From contig NZ_CANMQD010000001.1 of NCBI RefSeq assembly GCF_947499945.1, positions 1,426,001-1,490,000 of the forward strand: a stretch of 64,000 nucleotides of DNA, in the 5' to 3' direction. The position numbers were made by a program, and so were the translations under genes. Below the pieces are notes generated by a model, which worked only from the letters and a program-made list of their open reading frames with translations, did not search any database and was not told where the DNA came from. Source of the DNA: an uncultured Sulfitobacter sp. Its GTDB lineage: Bacteria > Pseudomonadota > Alphaproteobacteria > Rhodobacterales > Rhodobacteraceae. Shown piece by piece: positions 27,246 through 37,300 of the stretch. Positions within the stretch are counted from its first letter, which is position 1, and every line of letters starts with the position of its first letter.

Positions 27246-27794
27246 TTAGTACCCTGATCCCTCAAAGGGATCTGGCACGGACCTGCTAAAATCACCCGAC
27301 ATCAACTCCTCCATGAAAAGGCTAATAAACTCGGCGCGACTATGCGTATCAGACTTTGAATAGATATTTGCTGTCTGAGCCCGCACTGTACCCGACGCAG
27401 TTTGTCTAACCCGTGCAATCTCGTCATTGTCCAACCCTTTGAGGAGCATGACGGCAACATCCCGCTCTGCATCCGTCAGGCGCCATGCGTCGAAGAATCC
27501 GTCCATAACTTCGGCAATCTGGCCCTGCGCCACCTTCAGGCCAGTATCCATATCCGTCATACGGGCAAGAACACGGCGCAACTCAATCATCAGAAATACT
27601 ACCCCACCGACAAGGGCAAACGCCGCGATACTTTCAAGAGCCAAGTGTAGATCATCAAGATGCTCACCTTCACTCAGGTCAGTGATCACATCTCCAATGA
27701 AAAACAGCGCGCAAAGCCCTTGCAGGATAATAATCCCAGCGAGGACTGTTGCGCGCCGTTCCTTGGATATCACATGCCGCTTTGCTCGCTTCAT
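27246..27794 (-). CDS. membrane-anchored LuxR-type HTH protein
   Basis: A 182-residue protein. Two membrane helices (about 16-40 and 53-75) form a hairpin, followed by a short linker and a C-terminal LuxR-like HTH (about 108-172: LTDAERDVAVMLLKGLDNDEIARV, then GTVRAQTANIYSKSDTHSRAEF). It lacks a receiver or autoinducer domain. The ATG at 27794 overlaps the stop of the cytochrome gene (ATGA), which fixes the start. The arrangement suggests a regulator tied to the membrane that responds to the co-translated cytochrome b or PepSY protein; this is inference. The target genes are unknown. Confidence 0.82.
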   Translation of the reverse strand: MKRAKRHVISKERRATVLAGIIILQGLCALFFIGDVITDLSEGEHLDDLHLALESIAAFALVGGVVFLMIELRRVLARMTDMDTGLKVAQGQIAEVMDGFFDAWRLTDAERDVAVMLLKGLDNDEIARVRQTASGTVRAQTANIYSKSDTHSRAEFISLFMEELMSGDFSRSVPDPFEGSGY

Positions 27795-28366
27795 TCTACA
27801 TCGGTCCCTTGCGGTATTCGTTTGCGTCCCACTACCATCGCCCTCACCAAATTCACACCCGACCGCCATGTGTCAAAGGCAACACCAGCGACATGCAGCG
27901 CAACAGAAAAGATCAGCCAGACAAATAAGCCCTCGTGCATTTCCTCCAGCCAGCCAACACCAAAGAACCGCAACGTGGTCATCATATAACCGGTAACGCC
28001 AAGGCCAATCACCGCCAGCCACAGATTATACACCATCAACGCTCCCAGCGGGTTATGCGAAAGATGTACAGTTCTATCCCCCCGCATAACCGCGCGGGTA
28101 TACTGGACAGCACGTGCAATACTTGGTCGAAACGCGGAAAATCGCGCGTGTCGTGGACCAATAAATGCCCACACGATGCGCAACCCCACCAACCCCAACG
28201 CGACATACCCTACCCATTCGTGCAGCTTGCTTTCATCGTCGGTGATCGCTCCATTAAGCAAAATCATCAAGGCAAGGGACCAATGTATAAGACGCACGAG
28301 CGGGTCCCATACGGCAACATCACGGGCGCCTTCGCGCCCGCTTACCGGATCAGCTATGACCGACAT
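27791..28366 (-). CDS. cytochrome b561-like di-haem membrane protein
   Basis: A 191-residue protein with about four membrane helices. Haem-ligand candidates are the His residues in RLIHWSLALMIL, KLHEWVGYVALGLVGLRIVWAF and MHEGLFVWLIFSVALHVAGV, the pattern of the prokaryotic cytochrome b561 / Ni-Fe hydrogenase b-type family. It moves electrons across or within the inner membrane. It lies 2 bases after the PepSY gene and overlaps the LuxR gene, so the three form one operon. Confidence 0.9.
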   Translation of the reverse strand: MSVIADPVSGREGARDVAVWDPLVRLIHWSLALMILLNGAITDDESKLHEWVGYVALGLVGLRIVWAFIGPRHARFSAFRPSIARAVQYTRAVMRGDRTVHLSHNPLGALMVYNLWLAVIGLGVTGYMMTTLRFFGVGWLEEMHEGLFVWLIFSVALHVAGVAFDTWRSGVNLVRAMVVGRKRIPQGTDVE

Positions 28367-28368
28367 GA

Positions 28369-28623
28369 TCAGTTCTTGATTTCAAGCTTGGTGATCGCAC
28401 CTGTTGTCGTGCTCACATAGGCTTCGCCCATCTTGCCGTCTTTAACAAAATAGACCTCAATCTTGCCGTCTTCCATTTCGGCTTTGCGCACCTCATAGCC
28501 CATCTCGACCAGCTTGGTCTGGACTTCATCCATCGTAGTACCAAGAACAGTATTAGCCGTGATATCTTCGGCAAAGGCAGGGCCAGCCAGCGCCAGCAAA
28601 GTAATTAATGCAAATTTACGCAT
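28369..28623 (-). CDS. periplasmic PepSY-domain protein
   Basis: An 84-residue protein with a signal peptide (MRKFALITLLALAGPAFA) and one PepSY-like domain: TTMDEVQTKLVEMGYEVRKAEMEDGKIEVYFVKDGK, ending with the characteristic AYVSTTTGAITKLEIKN. PepSY domains bind peptides or modulate partner membrane proteins; pairing with cytochrome b561 is a recurrent theme in this family. First gene of the operon with the cytochrome and membrane LuxR proteins. Confidence 0.87.
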   Translation of the reverse strand: MRKFALITLLALAGPAFAEDITANTVLGTTMDEVQTKLVEMGYEVRKAEMEDGKIEVYFVKDGKMGEAYVSTTTGAITKLEIKN

Positions 28624-28780
28624 ATCTTCCTCGTTTCAGTTTGGGGTTGGTCGGCAACTCATGTTGTCGCTGCTTACCCAAATGAACCTCACCTGCCGTT
28701 CGCACCATTGCCTCGGCGCTTAGAACCCCGCAAATAAGCCCGCGCTTAGAGCGGTATTTCGCCGTTATATTGAACGTGAC

Positions 28781-30784
28781 TTAAACAGCTACCCGTGGCC
28801 GACCCGATGCCTCTACCGTGATATCCGCCTCCACAAAAACTTCACGGCTCTCCACACCCGCAACCCTCACATCGCGCTCTACGCTCACGGTAATATCCGC
28901 CGCACCCGCAGCCTCTGCCGCAGCCACAGCACGCGAACGCAGCACATCCTCCAACCGCGCCAGCGCACTTTGCTGATTAGCGAAATCCTCCGGTCCAGCC
29001 GTCAGATGCACGCGGTATTTCCCCTCACTAGGCGAGGTCACAGTTCCAGCCTCCCGCATCGTCACGCGCCCCACCACAGCACCAATCGCATTGGCCACAC
29101 CCGCATGTTCGGGCAGAATCATCTCACAGCCCAACCGCGTTCCAACCGCAGGGTAATAAGTGCCAGCCGAAGCGCCCAATCCGATCACAGGCACCGCCAG
29201 ACCCGTCTCCAACTTTACCAAACCCTTATGCCCACCAAGGCCACGCTGCATCAAAACATGCCGTGCCAGCACGCCAGGCTCCACACCGAATTGAGTCTCT
29301 TCTTCCGCAAATGCAGTCTCTAACAAAGCCAAAGCAGTCTGATGCTCCAGCTGCTGCACAATCATCCGCGCCATCACAGCGGGTTCCGCCGCAAGGCGAT
29401 CCCCCGCCCCTGTCCGCCGCCGTCCAAACAGCGCCAGCGCCTTCTGTGCCGCCGCACTGTCCCACACATCCGCCAGCCCCAGAACATGGCTCGCATCCGA
29501 CGGCGTCACCCCTGCAACCTGCACCAGCCCCCGCTCCACCAACCGCTTGAGCGCACCCGTCTCAACCCGTGAGCGCAACACATCGCCCAACGGATGCACC
29601 GCATCGCCAATACGCTCCAACAGCGTCTCTTCACGCGGCCCGATGCCCTCCATGGTCTGCCCAGAAACAGCTCGCACAAACCGCCCGTCATGTTCACCCG
29701 GCAAGGTCGCGCGCATTTGCGCATCCAGCGCGCCGTGCACCACATCCGCCGCATCCACCGCAATCAGTGATATCGGCAACAGCCGCCGCGGCCCCAGCGT
29801 CACTCCCCCCTGCAACCCTTCGGTCACGAAATGCACCTCGCTGTCACCGCCCAAACCAGTTGTGCGCATCGCCACGGCTTCAACCATCGTGCGGTACGGC
29901 CCCACCCGCGCCCCAGCAGGATCAATCGCTGGCCGCCCGTCTTTGAGCAGCGCCACATCCGTCGTCGTCCCGCCAATGTCAGAGACAAGCGCGTGCTCCG
30001 CCCCCGTCATCCACCGCGCCCCCACAATGGACGCCGCTGGCCCGCTCAATATCGTCTCGATAGGCCGCTCCCGCGCCTGCGCAGATGAAATGAGCGCCCC
30101 GTCACCGCGCACCACCATCAGCGGCGCCTCCACGCCAATTTCGCGCAGAATATCCTCCGCCCGCCCGATCAACCGATCAATCATCCCGATCAACCGCGCA
30201 TTGAGCACTGCCGTCATCGCCCGCTTCGGCCCGTTCAACTTGGCCGACAACTGGTGCGAAGCCGAGACAGGCCGCCCCGTCATATCCGCCACAATCTCCA
30301 TCGCCCGCAACTCATGCGCAGGGTTGCGCGTGCCAAACTGTGCGGCCACAGCAAACCCGCCAACCCCCGCACCATGCTCCGCCAAAAACGTGCGCAAACC
30401 GTCCTCTTCAAACGGCACCGCCTCACCGCCTGCATGGTTATGCCCACCTGCCAACACAACATGCGGATCACCCTTCAGCGCCTCCAACAAACCATGCGTC
30501 TCCAGATCGCGCTCCTTGAACCCGATATAGACCAAGGCAACACGCCCACCCTGCCCCTCAACCAACGCATTTGTAGCAAGCGTCGTGGACAAAGACGCCA
30601 GCGCAATATCACCCGCAGCAACACCCGATTGCTCCAGCACCGCTCGCACAGCACCACCTACTCCAACGGCCAGATCGTGCCGCGTGGTCAGCGCCTTGGC
30701 GCTCGCAACGACTTCTTTCTCATCACGAATAAGAACCGCATCCGTATAGGTCCCGCCCGTATCCACGCCCAAAAGCAATGCCAC
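28781..30784 (-). CDS. hydantoinase/oxoprolinase family protein (HyuA-like)
   Basis: A 667-residue protein with the Hydantoinase A N-terminal domain (LLGVDTGGTYTDAVLI) and the main hydantoinase A domain with a second ATPase-type phosphate motif (SDIGGTTTDVALLKDG) and a GLGGDSEVHF segment. Family members hydrolyse N-methylhydantoin, 5-oxoproline or related cyclic imides with ATP, or act in acetone/acetophenone carboxylases. They usually pair with a HyuB subunit, but none is in this window. The gene has a strongly GC-rich third-position bias. Substrate unknown. Confidence 0.87.
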   Translation of the reverse strand: MALLLGVDTGGTYTDAVLIRDEKEVVASAKALTTRHDLAVGVGGAVRAVLEQSGVAAGDIALASLSTTLATNALVEGQGGRVALVYIGFKERDLETHGLLEALKGDPHVVLAGGHNHAGGEAVPFEEDGLRTFLAEHGAGVGGFAVAAQFGTRNPAHELRAMEIVADMTGRPVSASHQLSAKLNGPKRAMTAVLNARLIGMIDRLIGRAEDILREIGVEAPLMVVRGDGALISSAQARERPIETILSGPAASIVGARWMTGAEHALVSDIGGTTTDVALLKDGRPAIDPAGARVGPYRTMVEAVAMRTTGLGGDSEVHFVTEGLQGGVTLGPRRLLPISLIAVDAADVVHGALDAQMRATLPGEHDGRFVRAVSGQTMEGIGPREETLLERIGDAVHPLGDVLRSRVETGALKRLVERGLVQVAGVTPSDASHVLGLADVWDSAAAQKALALFGRRRTGAGDRLAAEPAVMARMIVQQLEHQTALALLETAFAEEETQFGVEPGVLARHVLMQRGLGGHKGLVKLETGLAVPVIGLGASAGTYYPAVGTRLGCEMILPEHAGVANAIGAVVGRVTMREAGTVTSPSEGKYRVHLTAGPEDFANQQSALARLEDVLRSRAVAAAEAAGAADITVSVERDVRVAGVESREVFVEADITVEASGRPRVAV

Positions 30785-30851
30785 CGCACTCTCCTCAAAA
30801 CTGTTCAGAAATGTCTATCCCAGCGGCGGCCCCGCGCCAGCCCCAATAGCG

Positions 30852-31874
30852 TCACAGATCGCCCATCCGCGCCACTGCCCAGCGCGCCCCATCGGCCACT
30901 GCCGCGTCCGCATCGCCGCACAATTCCTGCGCCAACCCGCGCAACGACACATCACCCGAATTCCCAATTGCATAGAGCACATTCCGCACAAAGCGGTCCC
31001 GCCCGATCCGCTTGATCGGCGAGCCTGAATACCGCAACCGAAACGCCGCATCGTCCAACACGACCAGCTCCGCCAGCGTCCCCCCCGCGCTGCCATGATA
31101 CCGCATATCACTCGCCGCTACGGCAAACTTGTTCCACGGACACACCGCCAGACAATCATCACAGCCATAAATCCGGTTGCCCAGTTTCCCGCGCAATGCC
31201 TCGTCCACAGGCCCCTTATGCTCAATCGTCAAATACGAAATACACCGCCGCGCATCCAACTTATACGGTTCAGGAAACGCATCCGTAGGACAGATATCCT
31301 GACAGGCCGTACAACTCCCACAGCGGTCCACCTCCGCCGCATCAGGCTCCAAATCCAAAGTCGTAAAAACAGACCCTAAAAAGGCCCAATTGCCCCATTC
31401 ACGGCTTACTACATTGGTGTGCTTGCCCTGCCAGCCAAGACCCGCCGCCTGCGCCAACGCCTTCTCGGGCACAGGGGCCGTGTCCACAAACACCTTCACC
31501 TGACACGCCTCTTGCTCAATCAGCCACCGCGCCAACCGCTTGAGGCGTTTCTTCACCACATCATGATAATCACGCCCCTGCGCATAGCATGAGACCGCCC
31601 CAAGATCAGGCCGCTCCAAGATCGCCAGCGGGTCATGCTCTGGCGCATAACTCTCCGCCAACATGATCACTGACCGCGCCTCAGGCCACAAATCCGACGG
31701 ATCACCGCGCCAGCTTACGCGCTCCTCCATCCATCCCATCTGCCCGTGATATCCCGCGTCCAGAAACGCACCCAACCGCGCAGGCACGTCTGGCACAGCA
31801 TCAGGCCTGCACACACGGCACGCAACAAACCCCTCCGCCAATGCCTGAGCGACCACGCGCGCCTTAAGGTCCAT
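30852..31874 (-). CDS. queG: epoxyqueuosine reductase
   Basis: A 340-residue protein of QueG length. A cobalamin-binding N-terminal domain is followed by two ferredoxin clusters ([13 protein letters not shown] and [11 protein letters not shown], with RRC nearby) at about 186-245, and a C-terminal HEAT-like repeat region (about 285-340). [27 protein letters not shown] contains the family catalytic-site segment. It reduces epoxyqueuosine to queuosine in the tRNA wobble position. It lies 67 bases upstream of the HyuA-like gene and 60 bases downstream of the glutathione transferase on the same strand. Confidence 0.95.
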   Translation of the reverse strand: MDLKARVVAQALAEGFVACRVCRPDAVPDVPARLGAFLDAGYHGQMGWMEERVSWRGDPSDLWPEARSVIMLAESYAPEHDPLAILERPDLGAVSCYAQGRDYHDVVKKRLKRLARWLIEQEACQVKVFVDTAPVPEKALAQAAGLGWQGKHTNVVSREWGNWAFLGSVFTTLDLEPDAAEVDRCGSCTACQDICPTDAFPEPYKLDARRCISYLTIEHKGPVDEALRGKLGNRIYGCDDCLAVCPWNKFAVAASDMRYHGSAGGTLAELVVLDDAAFRLRYSGSPIKRIGRDRFVRNVLYAIGNSGDVSLRGLAQELCGDADAAVADGARWAVARMGDL

Positions 31875-31934
31875 TCTCTATTTTTCCCTTAAACTCAAAT
31901 CCCGCACCCACCACAGGCGCAGCCAACGACAGGA

Positions 31935-32600
31935 TCAGAAATCCAGATCATTGTAATGCTTCGGCGGTGTGAACCCCGGCACCTGATCCGCCAAGAGGGA
32001 TCGGAACGCAGGCCGCGATTTGATCTTCGCGTACCAGTCCTTCACCTCAGGGCAGCTGTTCCAATCCACGTCCGAGATATAATCAAGCGAGGACAAATGC
32101 GCAGCCGCAGCAAAATCCGCCAGCGTCATCACATCCCCCGCAAGCCAGCGGCGCTGGTCCAGCAACCACGTCATATAGCCAAGGTGGAACTTGATCGCCC
32201 GCGCCCCCGCTTTGACGTTCTTGCTGTCGGGATATCCCGCCTTCTGCATCTTCTTGTTTACCCGTTCATAGAGCAGCTTACTCGTGACTTCATGGTGAAA
32301 CTTGTCGTCAAACCAGTTCACCAAACGCCGCACTTCCAAACGCTGCGCTGGGTCCGAGGGCAAAAGTGACGGATCAGGCCGCGTTTCCTCAATGTACTCA
32401 CAAATCGCCGCACTCTCGGACATCATAATTCCGTCGAGCCGCAGCACAGGAACTTTGCCCGCTGGATTGCGGCGCAGGAAATCAGGGTCCTGCTCCCAAT
32501 ACCGCTCCTCGACAAGCTCCACCTCGATCTTCTTCTCGGCGAGGCTCAGCCGGATTTTGCGGCAGTAAGGCGAAAGAGGGACGTGGAACAAGCGGGCCAT
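31935..32600 (-). CDS. glutathione S-transferase family protein
   Basis: A 221-residue protein. The N-terminal thioredoxin-like domain (RLFHVPLSPYCRKIRLSLAEKKIEVELVEE) includes the S-x-Y-C-R-K motif; the glutathione-binding segment is GKVPVLRLDGIMMSESAAICEYIEE. A helical C-terminal domain follows (about 90-215), with the conserved LADFAAAAHLS. Conjugation or thiol-reductase activity on an unknown substrate is expected. It is monocistronic or leads the queG unit. Confidence 0.9.
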   Translation of the reverse strand: MARLFHVPLSPYCRKIRLSLAEKKIEVELVEERYWEQDPDFLRRNPAGKVPVLRLDGIMMSESAAICEYIEETRPDPSLLPSDPAQRLEVRRLVNWFDDKFHHEVTSKLLYERVNKKMQKAGYPDSKNVKAGARAIKFHLGYMTWLLDQRRWLAGDVMTLADFAAAAHLSSLDYISDVDWNSCPEVKDWYAKIKSRPAFRSLLADQVPGFTPPKHYNDLDF

Positions 32601-32652
32601 GGTAAATCCGTAAATGGGGTCCCAACATCAATGCCTTGTGCCGCAGAATTAT

Positions 32653-33402
32653 TCAACTCTCGAAACAATCGCTCCGGCCATCCGCTTTGATTGTCGCCGC
32701 ACCCGAGCGGATTTGCGCCGCACGCTTCTTTAGGTAGTTCGTCGGACGTGAGGCGCTGCGCGTCTTGGGCGAAGGCAATACTGCTGCCAGTTGCGCCGCC
32801 TGTCGTGCAGTCAATTCCTCCGGCCCAACTTTGAAGTAGTGCCGCGCGGCGGCTTCCACACCAAATACACCCTCATCAAACTCCGCCACATTGAGGTAAA
32901 CTTCCAAAATACGCCGCTTGGGCCACAGCGCCTCAACCAGCGGCGTTATCCCCGCCTCCAACGCTTTGCGCACCCATGTCCTACCGTGCCATAGGTACAC
33001 ATTTTTGACTGTTTGCTGGCTCAGTGTCGATGCCCCACGGTTTGACCCCTCGGCAATCGCCATTCGGATCGCACGCACATCAAATCCCCAGTGTCGGCAA
33101 AAATTCGCATCTTCCGCTGCCACGACCGACCGCGCCATTACAGGCGCAATCATTTCCATCGGAACCCATTCATGGTCAATCCCACCCAAACGGTGCCGCT
33201 CTCCCAACATGTAAATCGTCGTCGGCGGGTTCACGACCCGCCCCAACAGGACCGCACCCACCAGCAGAAGAACTGCTAGAAACAGCCCGCGCCAGAACGT
33301 CCTGCGGATGCGCCGCCCTAAGGGCTGGTGCTCCACAACCTTGGCGGGCGCTTCGGCCTTTGCCTTGGATTTAACTTTTGGTTTGGTGCTACGTTTTGCC
33401 AT
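32653..33402 (-). CDS. mtgA: monofunctional peptidoglycan glycosyltransferase (GT51)
   Basis: A 249-residue protein. A basic cytosolic tail (K/R-rich, about 1-34) precedes one membrane helix (about 38-58). The GT51 domain has the catalytic VVAAEDANFCRHWGFD (Glu in the EDxxFxxH motif), GASTLSQQTVKNVYL and RRILEVYLNVAEFDEGVFGVE. It polymerises lipid II glycan strands without a transpeptidase domain. Typical length. A possible small lipoprotein frame lies just upstream. Confidence 0.94.
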   Translation of the reverse strand: MAKRSTKPKVKSKAKAEAPAKVVEHQPLGRRIRRTFWRGLFLAVLLLVGAVLLGRVVNPPTTIYMLGERHRLGGIDHEWVPMEMIAPVMARSVVAAEDANFCRHWGFDVRAIRMAIAEGSNRGASTLSQQTVKNVYLWHGRTWVRKALEAGITPLVEALWPKRRILEVYLNVAEFDEGVFGVEAAARHYFKVGPEELTARQAAQLAAVLPSPKTRSASRPTNYLKKRAAQIRSGAATIKADGRSDCFES

Positions 33403-33409
33403 GGTTCAG

Positions 33410-33583
33410 CTATAGTGCCGCAAATCCGCGTTGTGAACGATCCTCACCCGCAGGGCGCACATCGTAAGCGCCCGTGCCATGAATGATACGCTCATGCGGT
33501 CAGGCAAAACCATTACAGCTGTTCAACAGAACAAGGCCGCAGATTGCAAAATAGAAACGTGTAGGAATAAATGTGAGTGTCAT
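33410..33583 (-). pseudogene. possible small lipoprotein gene with an in-frame TGA
   Basis: ATG at 33583 with AAGGA eight bases upstream starts a 27-residue frame, MTLTFIPTRFYFAICGLVLL then NSCNGFA, that looks like a lipoprotein signal ending in a lipobox. A TGA at 33500-33502 follows, but the same frame continues for 29 further codons to a TAG at 33410-33412, eight bases before mtgA. Either a 27-residue peptide, a gene broken by one nonsense mutation, or chance. No homologue is recognised. Confidence 0.3.
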
Positions 33584-33621
33584 GTGAGCTATCCTTATAA
33601 ATCGTATCGTTTAATTCAAAA

Positions 33622-34197
33622 TTACGCGGCCATCAGGCATGCGGCTTCCGCGCTTCTTACGACGGGCCGCGCTACAAGTATGCTCGCTGCGCCTTTTGCC
33701 CCGTGGGTAATCTCCGTCGGCGTCCAGCAATTATTGGGCAAGCAGCTTTCAGTGGCGCACCCGTTCACAAATATGATCTGATGTGCGGCAAAGAGCAGAT
33801 GAATATAGTCAACCGCGCCGCCCACAACAGTTCGCACATCCTTGCCATTTACCAGATGCTTGGCCGCGACCAATACCTCGTCACAGCCCATCAACAGCTC
33901 TGCACGCCAATCCGCAATAAGCATCCGATGCTCGGGTGATACCAAAACCTCATTGCTATTCCCGATGCTACCAGCCTCAAACAGAACCGGCGAAAACTGC
34001 TCGCAAGCTTCGACTGTTTGTCGCTGAACAAACCGAACGGGCTGCGCCCCATTGTCTAAGGTCAAGACAAGATCGCCAGCTGCGATATCCTCGATAGCCT
34101 TTGACCCATTCTGTGTCTCGACCTTGGCCCCACGGACAAATCCGTTGGAATAAGGCGGATCTGATACGGGTCTTTGATGTGTAATTGATGCAAGCAT
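33622..34197 (-). CDS. Hint-domain protein lacking the nucleophilic cysteine
   Basis: A 191-residue protein built almost entirely from one Hint (hedgehog/intein) domain: RGAKVETQNGSKAIEDIAAGDLVLTLDNGAQPVRFVQRQTV starts the fold and VSPEHRMLIADW carries the conserved histidine block; the end resembles the family (THGAKGAASILVARPVVR). Rhodobacteraceae carry many such stand-alone domains. The position that usually holds the cysteine (CFVRGT-type) reads NGFVRGA, so the autoprocessing nucleophile is a glycine. AAGGA lies eight bases before the ATG. The role is unknown. Confidence 0.85.
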   Translation of the reverse strand: MLASITHQRPVSDPPYSNGFVRGAKVETQNGSKAIEDIAAGDLVLTLDNGAQPVRFVQRQTVEACEQFSPVLFEAGSIGNSNEVLVSPEHRMLIADWRAELLMGCDEVLVAAKHLVNGKDVRTVVGGAVDYIHLLFAAHQIIFVNGCATESCLPNNCWTPTEITHGAKGAASILVARPVVRSAEAACLMAA

Positions 34198-34285
34198 AAC
34201 GCGCTTCCTTGGCTGGAGTTGAGCCTATGATGCGCGTAAATCTTGCCGACAATGTGCCGCCGATTGTTTCGAAAAGAGGTCATAT

Positions 34286-34322
34286 TGTGTCAGCGAAACA
34301 AACTGTTTCCTTCACTGACACA
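34286..34322 (-). terminator. stem-loop after gltB
   Basis: Perfect eight-base arms TGTGTCAG / CTGACACA with an inner AAACA / TGTTT stem, starting 13 bases after the gltB stop. The downstream U-tract on the minus strand is weak, so it may be a terminator or a 3'-end stabiliser. Confidence 0.45.
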
Positions 34323-34335
34323 GTTACTAAAATGT

Positions 34336-37300
34336 CTATTCGGCAGGAATAGACTGTTCCTCAATCCCCAATGGCGCAGGGATACGGCTCAGCATTTCCT
34401 TGGGGCAGATTTGAACAAAATTGACCTTCTCCAACTCCCAATGCTGAAGGATATCTTGCGCCTTGCGGCTGTCAGTTTCCGCCGCATGACGCTCGATCAA
34501 ACCCTTGAGCTGATCTTCCCAATGTGCCGTCGTAACCGCACAATGTACCAGTGTTTCATGGTTCATCATGTCCACCGCGCGCCCTTCAGGATCATACAGA
34601 TACGCCATCCCACCAGTCATACCCGCACCAAAGTTAGCACCGATTTCACCCAGAATAACAGCCACGCCACCGGTCATGTATTCACACCCGTTGGAGCCAC
34701 ATCCCTCGATCACAACTTTCGCACCTGAGTTGCGCACAGCAAAGCGCTCCCCCGCACGACCCGCCGCAAAGAGGTAGCCATCTGTTGCGCCATACAGAAC
34801 AGTATTGCCGATGATTGTGTTCTCTGACGCCACAATCGCGCTGTTCATCGGTGGCCGCACAACGACCGTACCGCCCGACAGACCCTTACCCACATAATCG
34901 TTAGCATCCCCCGCGACGACCAGCTTCAGCCCGGGTGCAGCAAAGGCCCCCAGCGACTGACCCGCCGAACCCGTAAGGTTTACCGTCAGGTGATTATCCT
35001 GCAAATCATTGCGCATGCCAAAGCGTTTCACGATATGGCTCGACGTGCGCGTCCCAACCGAACGATGCGTGTTCTGCACCGCATAGCTAAGCTGCATCTT
35101 CTCGCCATCCTCCAAGAACCGCACCGCATCCGCTACAATCTGCGCATCCAGCGTGTCAGGCACAGCATTGCGCGGCTTGGCACGATCATAAACAGTCCCC
35201 TTCTCCGAATCCACGCTAATCAGGAGCGGGTTCAGGTCCAGATCATCCAGATGCGCCGATCCGCGTGATACCTGAGTGAGCAGGTCCGCACGGCCAATAA
35301 CGTCATCAAGGCTACGCGCCCCAATGCTCGCCAAAATTTCGCGCACTTCGGTGGCGTAGAACGTGATCAGGTTCACAACCTTATCGGCATTGCCCGTAAA
35401 CTTGGCGCGCAAATCCTCGTCCTGTGTACACACGCCCACGGGGCAGGTGTTGCTCTGGCACTGGCGCACCATGATACAGCCCATCGCAATAAGGGCCGCC
35501 GTGCCAATACCATATTCCTCGGCCCCCAACATCGCCGCCATCACAATATCGCGGCCCGTGCGCAAACCACCATCGGTGCGCAATGTCACACGGTCGCGCA
35601 GGTTGTTCATCGACAGAACTTGATGCGCCTCGGTGAGGCCCATCTCCCACGGCAGACCCGCATATTTAATCGACGTCGCAGGCGATGCACCCGTGCCGCC
35701 GTTATGGCCCGAAATCAGGATCACATCGGCCTTTGCCTTTGCTACACCCGCCGCAATCGTGCCCACGCCGGAGGAGGCGACCAGCTTCACCGTCACCTTA
35801 CAGCGCGGATTGATCTGCTTGAGATCATAAATCAGCTGGGCCAAATCCTCGATGGAATAGATATCGTGGTGCGGCGGTGGTGAAATCAGCGTCACACCAG
35901 GCGTCGAATGGCGCAGCCGTGCAATCAGCTCTGTCACTTTCATACCGGGCAACTGCCCACCCTCACCGGGTTTCGCACCTTGGGCTACCTTGATTTCCAG
36001 CTCTTCACACTGGTTCAGGTATTCCGCCGTCACACCAAAACGACCCGACGCCACCTGCTTGATCTTCGCAGACGGGTTGTCACCATTTGGTTCGGGGAAG
36101 AAGTGCGCGGGATCTTCACCGCCCTCACCACTGTCCGACTTTGCGCCAATCCGGTTCATCGCCACGTTCAACGTTTTATGCGCCTCAGGGCTAAGCGCGC
36201 CCAACGACATACCCGGTGTCACAAACCGTTTGCGGATCGCAGTGATGCTCTCCACTTCCTCAATCGGCACCGCCTCGCCCAATGGCTTCAGCGCCAGCAG
36301 ATCACGCAAATGGATCGGCGGATTGCTCTGCATTTTGGCCGAATATTGCTTCCACATTTCATAAGAGGCGCGGTTACACGCAGCTTGCAGCATGTGCATT
36401 GAAGTTGCCTCCCACGCATGTGTCTCACCCGACTTGCGCGCCTTATAGAAACCACCAATCGGCATCACGGTATCATTCCCGCTCCAGCCTTTGGCGTGCA
36501 CTTCTTCCGCCTTACGCTGGATACCGGTGATCCCAATGCCGCTGATGCGGCTCGTCATACCGGGGAAATACTCCGCACACATGGCGCGGGACAGGCCCAC
36601 CGCTTCAAAGTTCAAACCGCCACGATACGAGGACACAACAGAAATGCCCATCTTCGCCATGATCTTGAGCAGACCTTGGTCAATCGCCTCGCGGTAGCGT
36701 GCAATCGCCGCCGTCAGATCACCATCAAGCAACCCGCGACCGATACGGTCCGCCAGCGAATCCTCCGCCAGATAGGCGTTCACAACAGTCGCACCACAAC
36801 CGATCAACACGGCAAAATAATGCGGATCAATACACTCCGCCGAGCGCACATTCAGCGATGTAAACGTCCGCAATCCGTTGCGCGTCAGGTGGCTGTGCAC
36901 CGCAGATGTCGCAAGGATCATCGGCATCGCCACTTTGCCCTCACCGCTCATTTGGTCGGTCAGGACGATATGCCCCGCACCCGACCGCACCGCATCTTCT
37001 GCCTCTGCGCGAATACGCATCAGGGCCTTACTAAGGTTCGATCCACCCACTTCAAAGGTACAGTCAATGGTCACCTTGTCCGCGTTGAAATGGCCCATCA
37101 ACTCGTCAAACTGCGCATTGCCCACAAACGGGCTGTCCAACACCAGAATCTCGGTCTGGCTGCTGTCCTCGTCGAGAACATTCTTCAGGTTGCCGAACCG
37201 TGTCTTGAGGCTCATCACACGAAATTCACGAAGCGAGTCAATCGGCGGGTTCGTCACCTGAGAGAAGTTTTGACGGAAGAAATGCGATAGCGGACGGTAC

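Noticed and set aside
29547..30530. 327-codon plus-strand open frame across the hydantoinase gene
   Set aside because: Pro/Ser/Ala/Arg-rich shadow of a GC-rich gene, no ribosome site and no domain.
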